Shown piece after piece: positions 38,766-49,891 of a stretch of DNA of 64,000 nucleotides. This DNA comes from Paragordius varius (Eukaryota > Nematomorpha). How positions within the stretch are numbered: the stretch's first letter is position 1; each line of letters opens with the position of its first letter. Below the pieces are notes generated by a model. That model was not told where the DNA came from. It searched no databases and worked only from the letters and a program-made list of their open reading frames with translations. The stretch spans positions 12,090,001 through 12,154,000 of the forward strand of contig OZ176051.1 in NCBI GenBank assembly GCA_964247055.1. The letters are read 5' to 3'. The position numbers and the translations under genes are program-made.

Positions 38766-41700
38766 TAAATTTATAATTTTGCAGGGTGCTTCGTCCAGCC
38801 TCGTGGTCAAATTTGCGGACAATGAGAAAGAGCGCCAAATCCGTAGAATGCAACAGCTGACCGCAGCGGCCGCCGCGGCTGCAGCAGCAGCTGCTAGCAC
38901 CAATTTGGGTGCGGCTCTCGCAGCTGCTGCCGCAAACGGTTATAACGCTTCAAAGTACCTTTACTTTCATATTTAATTTGAATAATTTTATATCTTAAAT
39001 TTGTATTAGTTCGTTTATACAATTTTGCAATGTTAAATTCGTATTGAATTTTACTATTTTTAATTACAGATTTCAAGGTATATCATTTATATCTTTCTTA
39101 AAGTTTAGACTATATCTCAAATTATCATTTTTAGACATTTAGTTTTTATCAATTATATATGTAATTTGTCAAATTTTTTTGTGGATATGTATCATTTTTA
39201 AAATATCCAGTTTCTAGCATTCGTGTTATTTTAAAGATGTGCCAAAAAAATTTCAATATTATCAATTTTCTATTCATTAAGAAAATATTGATCACTAATT
39301 ATATTAATTAATATAATAGCCATCGCTAAGGACTAAATAATTTATAATTAAATTTCCAACCACCTAGATTTATTTTAATGACAAAACCAAAAATTCAATG
39401 CTAAATTTTTTTATAATTTTACCATTGGAGAATTTCATATTCATATTTGACGTATAAAATTTTTATTTTTGTGGTAAGAATACTGTAGTATATTTACAAT
39501 GTCTCACCTTTTTTGGATCATACCATATTCATTCTTATTTAACATGTATAGTTATAACTGTTCACCGGCAAACACACCCATAAACCCGTCTAATTTGGGG
39601 TTCAGCGTTTATCCTTTAATTATGGGCACGCCCAATCTGAGTGGAGTGTCTGGGTTAGGGTCTTCAACAAACAATCTTGCCAACCTGTCCAATACTAACC
39701 CATTTCAAGTGATCATAAAATTAGATTATATCAGGGAAATCAATTTTCGAATTTCCCCCTGTAAAATGTATTGAATTTAATATGAAATGTATAGACCAGA
39801 GAAATAACTTAACAATTTAAAAAATATTAATATATGCTTACAAGATAACAACAAAAACTTTAGCATCCAGCATCATTAAAATAACGACTCAATGGTGGGT
39901 AATATACAAGCGCATTATCCGTTGGTCTTTTTTCTCAATAACTATTTAACCTTAATATTAACCATACCTTTCTATTAAAAATCATAAACCATTTAGATAT
40001 ACATCAAAAAGATTTTTTCAAAAGCTAATTTATATATTTTGTATTTGGCTCAAAAGTGTCCACAAAATAAAGATCTAAAATTTTACAAGGGCGGTAGACT
40101 AATTTTAGTTACAATTTTTAATTAATTAATTTTGTATATTTAATCACTTTTACTTGCAAACTAGGAGATATGATTGTGGCATTATATTGTTAAATATATA
40201 TCATTTACAGTTCAAATTCGCCCTTTAACAATTCATATTCACCTTCAAAAAATTCAAATTTACCCTTGAACAATTCAACTTCACCCTAAAAAAATTATGT
40301 TTCCAACTAATATAAATAACTCATTATTATGAATATCTTTTTGTCATATTTATTATTTATTCAGTATTATTTAATGAAACGAAGTTTTATTTTTTAAAAA
40401 TATAAAAAATATAGCTAATTTTAAATCAAAAATATATAATTTTGAGGGTTAATTTGAATTGATTGAGGGTGAATTTGAATTGTTCAAGGGTGAATTTGAA
40501 TTATTTAAGGGTGAATTTACATTGTTCAAGGGTGAATTCAAATTGTTTAAGGATGAATTTGAATTGTTCAAGGGTAATTGTTTAAGGGTGAATTTGAATT
40601 GTAAATGGTATATAAATAATATATTGGCTATGAATGCGTTGGAAATGTAAATTATCTCGAGTTTGTTAATTTTGTATGATAATAATAATCAATCATTTAT
40701 CTATATATACATATATCTATATAACTATAAAAGATTGCACCCCCAAACATAATTGGTCAAAGTTACAATGGAAATGGTTTGAATGGGCATCAAACTACCC
40801 CGTTTTACATTACGCCTCAACCAACAGGCGGTCCAACCTTTTTAAACGGTTCCCTCAACAATCTTAGCGTTATTTCACAACAAACTAATTCAATGGAAAA
40901 TGTGCCACCATCTACCCCATTGGGACAGGTGTGTGGGCATTAATATATGCGTAAATAAGATACAGTTTAATAGATATAATATATTGTTTTTGTTTGACAC
41001 AATCAAAATTATTAGATTTTTTTTATATAATTAAAATAATATTATATGAATCCTTGAATGACATGTGCCCACAGGCTTGAAAATTTTTTTTTATTTTTTT
41101 AAAAGCATCCGGTAGGGAGCTTAAATAAAATTTTTTCATAGTTTTTGTTTAATTCATTATTAATTACCAGGAATCGAAATTGACACCGTTTATGATTACA
41201 GTTTCTAGAGTTTTTTTTCCACCAGTGGTTCGTATAATTCTTTAAAACAATCATGTTGTAATATCCATTTATTTGTTTCTATAATATCATTTTTTTCCTA
41301 AAAACATTTAGGTTTCACATTCAAACATTTCGGGTCATCCCAATTTCCTAACTTTCAGTAATTATGGCAGTGGGCAAAGCACTCCAGGAAGTTTGGTGGG
41401 AATACCATTAGCAGCTTTGACTGCGCAACACAACCATCCAACCACACCTACTGTTTTAGGTATTTCTTTTTTGCTTAAATTTACAAACATGTGTCCAATA
41501 CGCTTAGTTCGGCGCAAAATCCACGAAAAAAATGTTTGATCAAAAATTTACGATTATTTAGAATAAGTATCATCCATAAAATTGTTAAAATTAATGAAAA
41601 CTATTATAATTATCAAAGCAACCCGCGAAATATCTGTGTTCAACACCTCTAATTAAATTAAAACAAATTTTTTTTGGAAAAAGAGTGAATAACATACGTT

Positions 41701-44700
41701 CATAATTAACGATAATATATAAATTTATTAATATTTTTGTTGTTGTGAAAAGGTGGTGGAAATTTACTCAATTCTCAATTACATGGATCATCTCAACACG
41801 TGCTCAATGCTCACATGGGCCCAACAGTTGTTCCGATTTCTAATATAACTGCTCTCCTAGGAAATACAGGGGTAATCCCTTTTTACCACATAAAATTTTG
41901 GGTTAAGTAAAAGTTATTAAATATCAAATTTTGTTGTTCATAGCCTTAAACCATAATAATAATTGAAAATATAGTAACAATATACCAGTTACGAATTACT
42001 AACACAATCAAATTCACCCTCAAATAAATCAAATTCACCCTTGGACAATTCGAATTCACCCTAAAATCAATTATGTGTTTTTAAACTCATATAACTCATT
42101 ATTAGTAAAAAATATATATCTTTATGGCTTAGTCTTTTATTTTTTCAGTAGTATTTAAATTTTAAACAAAATTCGTTTTTTAAAAATATAAAAAAATAGG
42201 TAATATTTAATTTTAAAGCCGATAATCTATTTTAGGGTAAATTTGAATTGTTCGAGGGTGAAAGGGTGAAATTGAATTGTTCTAAAGTGATAATATTCTT
42301 TCCACAATCGAAATTATTTGCGCTGTGGGATCAATAAATATTATTTTGCTTAAAAAAGTATTAGTTATATAATTTTTACGTTTTTTTCAATTTTTTTATT
42401 AATAATAAAAAAACATGTATAGAGATTTTTTCCCAGCTGAAACAATTAATCTATACGTGTTATTAATGGAGTATCGATTCTTGTAATTTTTTCCCCCATA
42501 AAATGGCTAAAAATTATATTTTAATAAGAAAAATAATATAATCAAATTTGTTTTGTAGGGAACTTTAACTCCGGCCAACTTAGCAGGGGCTACTTTGTTA
42601 AGCCCAACGGGAGGTGCTTATGCTGCTCAGGTTTCAAATACATAAAAAATATAATCTTAATTTTATTTTTATTTAATTATTAAAATCAGGTATTTTATAA
42701 TAATATTATTATTACTATTATTTAATTTTATAAACATACATTTTTATGGTAGATTTTGCAACAAAACGCCAGTAATCCAACATATGCCACGTATGTTGCG
42801 TCAGGTCAGCACATCCAACAAATAATGCCCCAAGGTAACTGAAAATTATAATTATATCTTTGAAATGTTATGCTATAACAAATAGGGGTTATGGCTTTTG
42901 ACGAGTCAGTCAAAAATAAAAACCAACCTAACAGCTCACAAAATCAATCATTTAAGTTACTAAACCATAAGAAATTATATTTTATATCAATTAAAACGGA
43001 TTGAAAAATGCTTTTAAATATAAGTACAAATTTACTCCATCCATATTGTTGACGTGACAAACATATGAGTAAAAGTGTTAGATATTTTAAAAAACGGTCA
43101 CAGTGAAATATCAAGAGAAATCAGCCCAAATACATAATTAAAAATATTAACCAAACTTATTTATGCACAAATATCTATCATATATCAAATAAAATAATTC
43201 ATCTTCTATTTATTGTTTTGTTTTACTTTAATGTTTTTAACAGTTGGGGAAATATACATGTTATTTGGTGGCCTCGTAGCCTGGTTTAATTATAATAATT
43301 AATATGTGTGCAAAATTGTAAACTTCTCCGTTATGTTAGTTAACTTTTACTCTTTTATTTAGTAGAGATAGGGGAAGAAAGTTAATAAGATGAAAATCAA
43401 TAGTGCACATCATTTTATCATTCGTAAAATTTTTGTTAAAAAACCAATTTTTTTTTAAATTGATTATTCTTAAATATTTGTCTGTGCAAATTAATTAGTA
43501 ATTCTTAAAGACCGGACAATCATCCATATCTTGTAAGTAAATTTGCTTTTTTTAAAATTTATTTAAAAATATAGCAACTACTAGTATCAAGGTTTTCCTT
43601 TTTGAAACATTGTTTATTTGAGTTATTTAAAGGAGAATATTTGCCCCGAAAAGTAAAAAATCAAATGACCTAATATAAAATGGAATAAATTAATTGAATT
43701 GTCAATAAGTTTAATTGATTTTTGTTGTCAATACTAAATATTTATAATGAAAACAAACAAACTAAGGTGTATCGGGTAAAATGTTATATCATAAGATTTT
43801 TAAACAACAATTAATTCAATATACATAATTTTATATTATAAAATAAGGAAGAAATGCGATGCTCCATAAATATATTGTATAATTGATTTTAAATTATTTT
43901 CCTTTCCCATTCATTTGATTATCATATCATCTTTTGTAATTCATATTCAATTATGCGATTCCGTTAAAAGTAAGATTTGATTATTCAAAATTAAATTTTT
44001 TTAAATATTATGAAAGAGTTGAGGCCATTTTGAACATTAAGAGCAGCTCTTGCCTGTACCTCTTAATTTATTGATATTCAAACGAAACCATGTTTTCATA
44101 GTTAAAACGTATTAATTTTATTTTACTGGTAATGTATATGTAATAGTACAAACGATAAAATGTTTTTTTAGCGATTAACTAAAACTATTTCATCTTATAT
44201 TAATTTTTAAATAAGATAAACATATGTTTTAGATATTATATATATATCCTGATAAAAATATATATTGTGATAGAAAAATATATCATAATCATCAAGGTGC
44301 TTTTGGCCATTGAATCGTTACCACATATTGAATAAAAATTTTTGCTGAATGCTAAATGTATAAAAAATATTACTTAAATATATTAGATATTACGTATAAA
44401 CAGCAAAATAAAATTTTATAAAATTTATAAATTTTGATATGGGCTTTGGATGGCTTAAATTTTTGGATACAACTAATATAGGCAAGTTTTTTTTAAAATA
44501 AAGGCGATAAGCGATTAATATTTTGAAATGTACGATAAATTTTGACAAATGGATATTTTGCTTGATAATTTAATTTAGAGCATAATATTGATGAAGCGAA
44601 CTTTATATATTTTGAATGATGTAAACGGTAAAAAATAAAGATATTATGTTAACATATTTTTGTCTATATTCCCGTGATGCAGAATATTTATCACAGAGTT

Positions 44701-47700
44701 TTAATTTAAAGGTTCGTTTGCTATGAATTTTTCTAAAATCAACAAAATACATTTAACATAAATTAGAAAATCAACTATGTTAATCAAAATTCCGAGGTAA
44801 CAGAAATGCTTAGAATCATCAAATTTTATGAAAAATGTTTTTATACCGTTTCCATCATACAACAAAATAGCATGAATATCGATATTTTATTAAATTTTTA
44901 TACAAAGCATGCATTAAACAATATGTTTGTTTGATGCATAATCTAGCATATATTTATGGCGAAATCTCGGCATTTTTGTGTTTTAGGGAATCACTATTAA
45001 ATATTGAGACTTTCGACCCACATCTAAAAAAATTTATGATAATATTGTTTTCATTTTTAAATATATATATATATATAATATGTAGTTGGTATTTTATGAA
45101 AAAACGTTAAACTTTTACCAAAAAAAATTATCAAACATTGTTTACGTATTTTTGTGATGTAACCAAAGAGATCAACCAATCCAAAAATGTAAACTTTGTT
45201 ATATCACGTTTAAAACCAAAAGCACCATAAAAATCATTATACTTTATCTATCTGAATAAATAAATTATATATACGTATATATATTTCACTATGGGCACAA
45301 TTTTTGTAAAGCCCGTAGTAGTAAAATCATTGTCCAAAACATTTGACATTTCTGAATTTTATTCCATCAATATATATAGTATATATATATAATTAACAGA
45401 TTTAAGCCCAGGAAACGTAAATTTTGTTTCTTCATTGGTGACTGGGGGGAGTTGCAGTAGTCTTGTAAGCGGATGTGGAGTCCCGGGTAGCCTTTCTCTA
45501 ACTCAAACGACAAAAAGTCAACAATCTATCGATAATGATAAAATTGATAAAAATGAGCAAAGTGAAAGCTTTAACGAAAACAATATAAATACTATTATCA
45601 AAATTTCAAATCAATACACCTGTGGTTTGGAAAATAGTACATCGAACGCCGTAATCGAATCTGGTGCCGTCATGTATGGCTTAAATGATACCTCAAAACC
45701 GCCTAAGAACGTCAATAATAACACTTGTGGCAAAAATATTGATCTTAATGGAGAAACTACCCAAAATACACACCACCATAATTCAAATCATAATGATAAA
45801 ATTGACCCCAGCAATGAAACAACTATAATTAACCATCTTGGAAATAAAAACGAAGATACTACTTCTTCGTTTGAAAAAGGATTAAATGGATTTGCTGGTA
45901 AAAACGACTCGACATCACTGATGATGACTGATATGTTGTTTGCTAAAGGACAGTTGACTTATTCGAATGGGCTTAATGGTAATGGAGCACAATCTAACCA
46001 TTCATCACCCCAATCAATTATAATGGGGGGAGAAGATGAAATTATCGGGATACCGTCTTTCAAACAATATGGATCATTAAATTGTCATAGGTTAATTTTA
46101 ATTTTTTGATCACCTATTTCGTTCCACTTTGTAAAGGACTCAAACTTAAATTTATATATTATTATAATCATAAGCCGCGGATAAATTATTTTATGATTTA
46201 AAAAGTTAACAGATGTTAAAAGTTTAGCAGTACAATTACAAATACAGTATGAGTAAGTATACGTTGCTAGAAAGTCATCAATTATTGCCAAATAGCATAT
46301 ACAGCAAAGGGCACTATTATTAGCGAATAGTTATTTTTTTAACTTTTTATTATTATTTTTTAATAATGATTTACTTGTTGCATATGCTATTTGGCAATAA
46401 TTAATAACTTTATAGCAGCACATACTAACTCATACTGTAATATACCAACAATTTTCATAAATATAGCGATTTAGCTAAATAAGTCATAAAACGGAAAAAT
46501 AATTATTTCAATGAAAATAACCGCATATTGAAAATAAAGAAAATCTCTGAAACATATCAAAAATTTACTGTGAATGGCAGTAATCAATTTTGTTTTGATA
46601 TGGGGGGGAGGGGGGGGCACTTAGATTTTAAGAAATGACGTGTTATTGTTTATTTTAAACTAAAAATAAAATTTTATTATGCTGTAAGGCCTATAATTTG
46701 ATATGGTTCAATAGAGTAAAAAACGGTAAAGCCCCAAAGTTTTTTTCATAAACCTAGATGTTTATTTATATGATATTTTTTCATGAATCATATAGTCAAA
46801 ATAACACAGTAAATGGATTTGGAACGTACCCCCAAATCGCTATTGGGGCAACGAATTCGATTGCGCCAAACAATATAATATCAGGACAACAGAATCAAAA
46901 TTCTTCGGGTACACATGTGACATACTTAGATCAATTGTATGGTTCAGACATGACATTGGCCGCTTTAGCTGCGAATGGTCAAACAGCTGCAGTTATTAAT
47001 CCCTTGACAGGTGAATTAATAAAATCAATTGATGTATAAAGTTAAAAAAATATGTGGTAAATATACCATTTGCACTTCAAGAGTGTCCTTAAACAATTCA
47101 AGTTGGTCCTTGAACATTTCAATCCAAAATTATTTTAAAAATTTAATAAAGATATACGGTTTTTCAAAGATTAAAAGTTGATATCGATTTAAAATTTATG
47201 TTAAATAATATAGGTTAAAACAATAAAATAGATGAATTATTTACGATATTTGATTGATAAAAAATAAAAAAACAAAAAAGTCAAAGGACCAACTTGAACT
47301 GTTCAAGGACCAACTTGAATTGTTCAAGGACCAACTTGAAATGTTCAAGGACCAACTTGAAGTGTTCAAGGACACTCTTGAAGTGCAAATGTATTCAAAA
47401 ATCTAAGGAGGCAAATATCAAATTGAAGCAAAAATTTTTCGTAAAAGTTATTTTTAAAAAGCTTGACCACTAGATCATAGTCATATAGTTATTTAATTAA
47501 ACAAATTTATGATGTAAATAAATGGTAATATCAATATATAGCATATTCGTTGGATTCATCTTTTTTGTCAGCTCAACCAGGAACCGCGTTTCAACAAATT
47601 CAAGCACTTCAATATGGTAAATTATATTAGATTTTATCACTTAGGTTAAAATTTCGTTTAAAATTATTTTATATTTATAACCAAATTTGAAAATATAAAT

Positions 47701-49394
47701 GGTATACATTATTTTTAAAACTATCCTAACATTCGACCGACCAGTTAGGCAAAATCATGTGTATCTTTGGGAACAATTTTTATTTAGATTATTTTTTGAT
47801 AAATTGGTCGCATAATATATTTTGATAACTTATAGACTATATTACTTTTTTTAGCTTATCCCACAGCTTTGTACAATGCGTACAATCAAACATTTCCAAG
47901 TCAACTGACAACTAATGTGGCCAGTCAAAATATCACCAATCAACACCAAAGAGAAGGTGAATTAATTCAATCTTAAAGTAGAGGATTAATACGACAATGT
48001 ATATGTCCACAGAAATTTTATTCACATAAATTGAGCATCACCACTTAAACAGTTCAAAAACCTATTTTGTAAAAATTTTCATGTGATATTTTACTTGATA
48101 GGAAAGTATTAAAAATATATAACTAGGACTTTTATCGTCCTCGGCGAAAAAGGCAGATTTCTGGTTGTTTAATTACATTAAATCCTGGAATATATACGAT
48201 TTAAATGATGAGGAATCTCAGAGCTATTGTTTTGTATCATATTGATAATTTATTTTAAATTTTGTAGTTATTGATCTGCAAAAAGTCGCTAAAATAGCAC
48301 TTATTGATTAAATATATTTTTTTAAAAACGGAGGCTTGCTCGCATATATTATTGAATATGTCTAAGCCAAACAATCTAATTTTTAATTTTGCTGCGAAAA
48401 TATTTTTTATGAGCAATTTTTATAAAATAACTAGTAAAATGCCGAGATTGCGCGACAATCTTTAACATATGTTATAATAAACACAATAAAGGTTATTTTT
48501 AAAAAATGCATATATTGCTCAAATAATAAATTTAACAAAATTTTGTTACACCATATTTCATAGTATATTGAAGCAATAGGGAAAAGATGTAAAGTTTTTC
48601 ATATAATTCGATATTAATGAAGATTTCTATGACCTCAGAATTAATAAAAATAATAGTTCGCTAAATTTTTGTAATTTTTTACCTAATATAAATTTATATT
48701 TAATTTATGATGTGATAATCTTTTGCCTTATGAGGCTAAGACAAAAAATATTTTTTATATTATCTTAAAGCGTTTTTTATACCGCTTTCAGCATGCTTTA
48801 ATATACCATAAATTATACTACAACAAAATTTTATTGAATTTAACCATAAGCAAAATACGCATTTATTAGCTTATATTGCTCCCAGGCACTTTTAATTTAT
48901 TGTATAGAGCTAGTGCTGCTAGTGCTTATAGAGCACACATCTACAAATTAAAATTGTATACAAATATTGATTTGTTCGTAAATATTAATAAAATTTTGAA
49001 TTATTATAATTTATCATCAATAGGGCCGGAAGGATGCAATCTTTTCATCTATCATCTACCGCAAGAGTTTGGAGATGCCGAACTTATGCAGATGTTTGTC
49101 CCTTTCGGTTCAGTCATTAGCGCTAAAGTGTTCGTTGATAAGGCCACCAATCAAAGCAAATGTTTTGGTAAAATATTTTCAGTTAACATGGTTAATTTTA
49201 TATTTATTATAAGACTAAAATTGTATTTATACAAAATTACTATTGTTTATGTAATAATTTTATTAGGTTTTGTAAGTTATGATAACCCAACGAGTGCCCA
49301 AGCAGCGATACAATCCATGAATGGTTTTCAGATCGGGATGAAACGACTCAAAGTTCAGTTAAAACGGCCAAAGGATGCGAGCAAGCCATATTAG
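26780..49394 (+). CDS. CELF: CELF/Bruno-family RNA-binding protein, three RRMs, very long linker
   Basis: CELF proteins bind GU-rich RNA to control alternative splicing, translation and decay. Exons: 26780-27608, 27691-27773, 33399-33576, 33700-33779, 38785-38954, 39552-39708, 40734-40928, 41312-41459, 41753-41871, 42559-42630, 42753-42834, 45400-46090, 46796-47010, 47572-47616, 47855-47956, 49024-49167, 49267-49394. They total 3438 nt (1145 residues) with every phase matching. An in-frame TAA at 26732 with no ATG after it fixes the start. RRM1 (~236-305) has LFIGQI and [11 protein letters not shown]2 (~320-410) has LFVGML and [11 protein letters not shown]3 (~1055-1135) has [15 protein letters not shown] and FGFVSYD. 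The link [14 protein letters not shown] and the C-terminus [14 protein letters not shown] are family hallmarks. Most CELF proteins are roughly 450-800 residues. Here the N-terminus is extended by ~235 residues, RRM2 is followed by an 11-alanine tract, and the RRM2-RRM3 linker spans roughly 600 residues, including one 691-nt Asn/Ser-rich exon. Confidence 0.96.
27944..28111. mobile_element. Palindromic MITE, family P4
   Basis: The left arm ACAGTAGCGTATGGCATA continues to taagtccata; the right arm has tatggactaat and ATGCCATAGGCTACTGT. The arms are about 40 bp. A second, inner inverted repeat of A/T runs lies in the loop. It is in CELF intron 2. Confidence 0.7.
28998..29194. mobile_element. Palindromic MITE, family P1, copy 2
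   Basis: It begins CAGTAAGAGTAAGTATA and ends TACTTATTCATACTG between TA flanks. Its inner arms match the copies at 1099, 46245, 54039 and 54554 (e.g. agggcagtattattggctta). Confidence 0.8.
30059..30284. mobile_element. hAT-like MITE with GCGGCCCGC motif, exact 8-bp duplication
   Basis: The flanking 8-mers CTCTAAAT (30051-30058 and 30285-30292) are identical. The element begins CAGCAGGGGGTTGTC, ends GGGCATTCCTG and carries gtgcggcccgcgaag and tgcggcgcgcaaagcc near its ends. The exact 8-bp duplication supports a hAT-type origin for the family. Confidence 0.8.
31415..31528 (+). CDS. Candidate alternative first exon of CELF
   Basis: An ATG opens 38 codons without a stop ([17 protein letters not shown]..., Ser/Thr-rich) and ends at a good donor, GAAAAG|GTATAA. 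The exon ends in phase 0, as exon 2 does, so it would join directly to exon 3 (MSRPMQ). The product would lack RRM1. A TATA-like tatataaag lies ~60 bp upstream. No transcript is available and the stretch is short, so this is an inference from phase and splice signals only. Confidence 0.4.
31621..31820. mobile_element. Palindromic MITE, family P2, copy 2
   Basis: The left arm (atcatgtatcttttattttat, ggtaaagaatgg) pairs with ccattctttaacaaat ... ataaagaatacatga on the right. The sequence and layout match the copy at 13193-13392; the termini are more worn. Confidence 0.75.
32060..33085 (+). pseudogene. LINE (non-LTR retrotransposon) reverse-transcriptase remnant
   Basis: The opening [15 protein letters not shown] is a LINE-type RT block. 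A later frame reads [18 protein letters not shown], then [13 protein letters not shown], the catalytic FADD box. Further on, [15 protein letters not shown] and [15 protein letters not shown] match the conserved tail of the widespread 'craniofacial development protein 2-like' LINE families. Frames change several times and stops interrupt it, so it is dead. It has no recognisable 5' endonuclease portion and no clear poly-A tail, and is in the same orientation as CELF, whose intron 2 it occupies. Confidence 0.85.
33900..34103. mobile_element. hAT-type MITE with AGAGGCGTAGC ends
   Basis: The terminal repeats AGAGGCGTAGC and GCTACGCCTCT are perfect inverted repeats of 11 bp. The flanks aattactt and aattaccc resemble a worn 8-bp duplication. 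Ends of the CAGRGGCGTAGC type are common in hAT elements. It lies in CELF intron 4. Confidence 0.75.
35722..36294. mobile_element. TTAA-type MITE, family T1, copy d (nested in hAT-1)
   Basis: It follows TTAA at 35718-35721, begins CTCTTCGATTCAAATTGGGG and ends GTATCCAAGTG before a decayed TTGA. It is inverted relative to copy e. It separates the left end of hAT-1 from the transposase remnant. Confidence 0.75.
37364..37928. mobile_element. TTAA-flanked MITE, family T1, copy e (nested in hAT-1)
   Basis: TTAA flanks at 37360-37363 and 37929-37932. It begins CACTTGGATACAAAACATTC and ends ATAGAAGTG. At 565 bp it is one of the longest copies and a good reference for the family. Confidence 0.8.
40197..40612. 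mobile_element. Foldback-like element F2 (variant A, longest array)
   Basis: The left end tatatcatttacagttcaaa and right end gaattgtaaatggtatata are inverted repeats. Between them, a left array of ttgaacaattcaacttcaccc-type units faces a right array of about seven ggtgaatttgaattgttcaa units of 21 bp (40440-40600). The ~140-bp unique core lies between. Because 21 is a multiple of three, the array reads as a spurious GEFELFK repeat. It lies in CELF intron 6. Confidence 0.8.
41490..41650. mobile_element. Worn GCGGCCCGC-type MITE fragment
   Basis: tgtccaatacgcttagttcgg near the left and acccgcgaaatatctgtgtt ... caacacct near the right match the two ends of the family in order. The core differs and no target duplication is clear. 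It lies in CELF intron 8. Confidence 0.45.
41982..42290. mobile_element. Foldback-like element F3 (variant A)
   Basis: The left arm ataccagttacgaatt leads into tcaaattcaccct units; the right arm has gggtaaatttgaattgttcg and gggtgaaattgaattgttc. The core shares actcatataactcattattag and tttttaaaaatataaaaaa with F2. It lies in CELF intron 9. Confidence 0.75.
42835..45399. other. CELF intron 11 (2.6 kb)
   Basis: No genes are visible. The right half is the 44293-45229 element with GGTGCTTTTGG ends. The left half is AT-rich and I recognise nothing in it. Confidence 0.6.
44293..45229. mobile_element. ~0.94-kb non-autonomous element with GGTGCTTTTGG ends (family R2)
   Basis: AAGGTGCTTTTGG at the left and CCAAAAGCACCAT at the right are inverted repeats. 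Interior landmarks (ataccgtttccatcat, tttaatttaaaggttcgtttg, aatctcggcatttttg) recur near 48110-48860 (inverted), 51000-51760 and 57250-58070, so it is a dispersed family. I find no coding sequence. Short AT-rich flanks prevent a firm target duplication. Confidence 0.6.
46245..46437. mobile_element. Palindromic MITE, family P1, copy 3
   Basis: It begins CAGTATGAGTAAGTATAC, ends TACTAACTCATACTG and has TA flanks. The inner arms include caaatagcatatacagcaaa. It lies in the CELF intron just after the 691-nt exon. Confidence 0.8.
46600..46620 (+). repeat. G-rich tract
   Basis: A run of 17 purines with 16 guanines (two G runs split by one A) stands out in DNA that is mostly A/T. It lies in a CELF intron on the sense strand, so a G-quadruplex in the pre-mRNA is possible. 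Confidence 0.7.
47061..47393. mobile_element. Foldback-like element F4 (variant B, ggaccaacttgaa units)
   Basis: The ends accatttgcacttcaagagtg and cactcttgaagtgcaaat are perfect inverted repeats of about 18 bp. The right array has four to five 21-bp units ending ttgaactgttcaa / ttgaattgttcaa; the left array has two. The core differs from variant A. It begins about 50 bp after the 47010 donor of CELF, in the intron before the 45-nt exon. Confidence 0.85.
48110..48860 (-). repeat. Worn inverted copy of R2 family
   Basis: Blocks such as aaatgccgagatt, ataccgctttcagcatgctt and tttgcctt occur in the opposite order and strand to those at 44293-45229. The ends are lost. It fills most of the last large CELF intron before RRM3. 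Confidence 0.45.
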
Positions 49395-49891
49395 ATTTGT
49401 CCGAAATATGATCATGTATGTTTTTATGTTATGTGTGTAGCGCAGAATTTTGCCACAAAATAGTTTGAGAGACCACTAAACAGAATCTAAAGAGATCCTG
49501 TCCTGTTGCATTTGAATTACCGAAATCTAATTATTAAATTCTTTTTAAATTTTTTATGATAAATTTTAAGATCGTTTTTTAAAAATTGTCAGAGGATTTT
49601 TCATAATTTACAATATTTTATAGAATTTATAATCATATGGCTTAACTTTTTATTCACATAATATTCCTATCAAAAAATATTTACTTTAATTTATTAATAT
49701 TTTAAAAAACTTAAAACATTTTCATGTTAATTATATTTTAAAGTTTTATTTCTCAAATGCAGCATGACTCCCAACCGGACACTTGTGTGTTTTATTGTAT
49801 GTAAACCCAAAAAATACAAAATTTTTTTTTGTTCATAATTTAATATAACAAAATATCTAATTGATTCAAATTTTATTTCAATTCATCGGCA

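Larger units (their letters stand above)
33780..38784. other. CELF intron 4 (5.0 kb)
   Basis: The intron interrupts RRM2 in phase 0 between ...TMP and GASSSLVV. It contains the AGAGGCGTAGC MITE (33900), the 3.1-kb decayed hAT (35400-38546) with two TTAA MITEs inside it, part of a P3-type palindrome (38555-38720) and a (TA)n run just before the acceptor. The stretch 34104-35391 shows no gene. Confidence 0.85.

Noticed and set aside
38709-38903. Minus-strand open frame rich in alanine
   Set aside because: It is the antisense of the polyalanine part of CELF exon 5.
39070-39077. Possible 8-nt CELF microexon (atttcaag) with AG and GT neighbours
   Set aside because: Its inclusion breaks the phase; joining 38954 directly to 39552 keeps the frame exactly.
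40459-40650. Open frame reading GEFELFK repeats
   Set aside because: It is the translation of the 21-bp foldback array; length divisible by three makes it open without being a gene.
47280-47390. Regular 21-bp repeats resembling a CRISPR or minisatellite array
   Set aside because: No unique spacers, and each array has an inverted partner across a core, which fits a foldback-like element in an animal genome.
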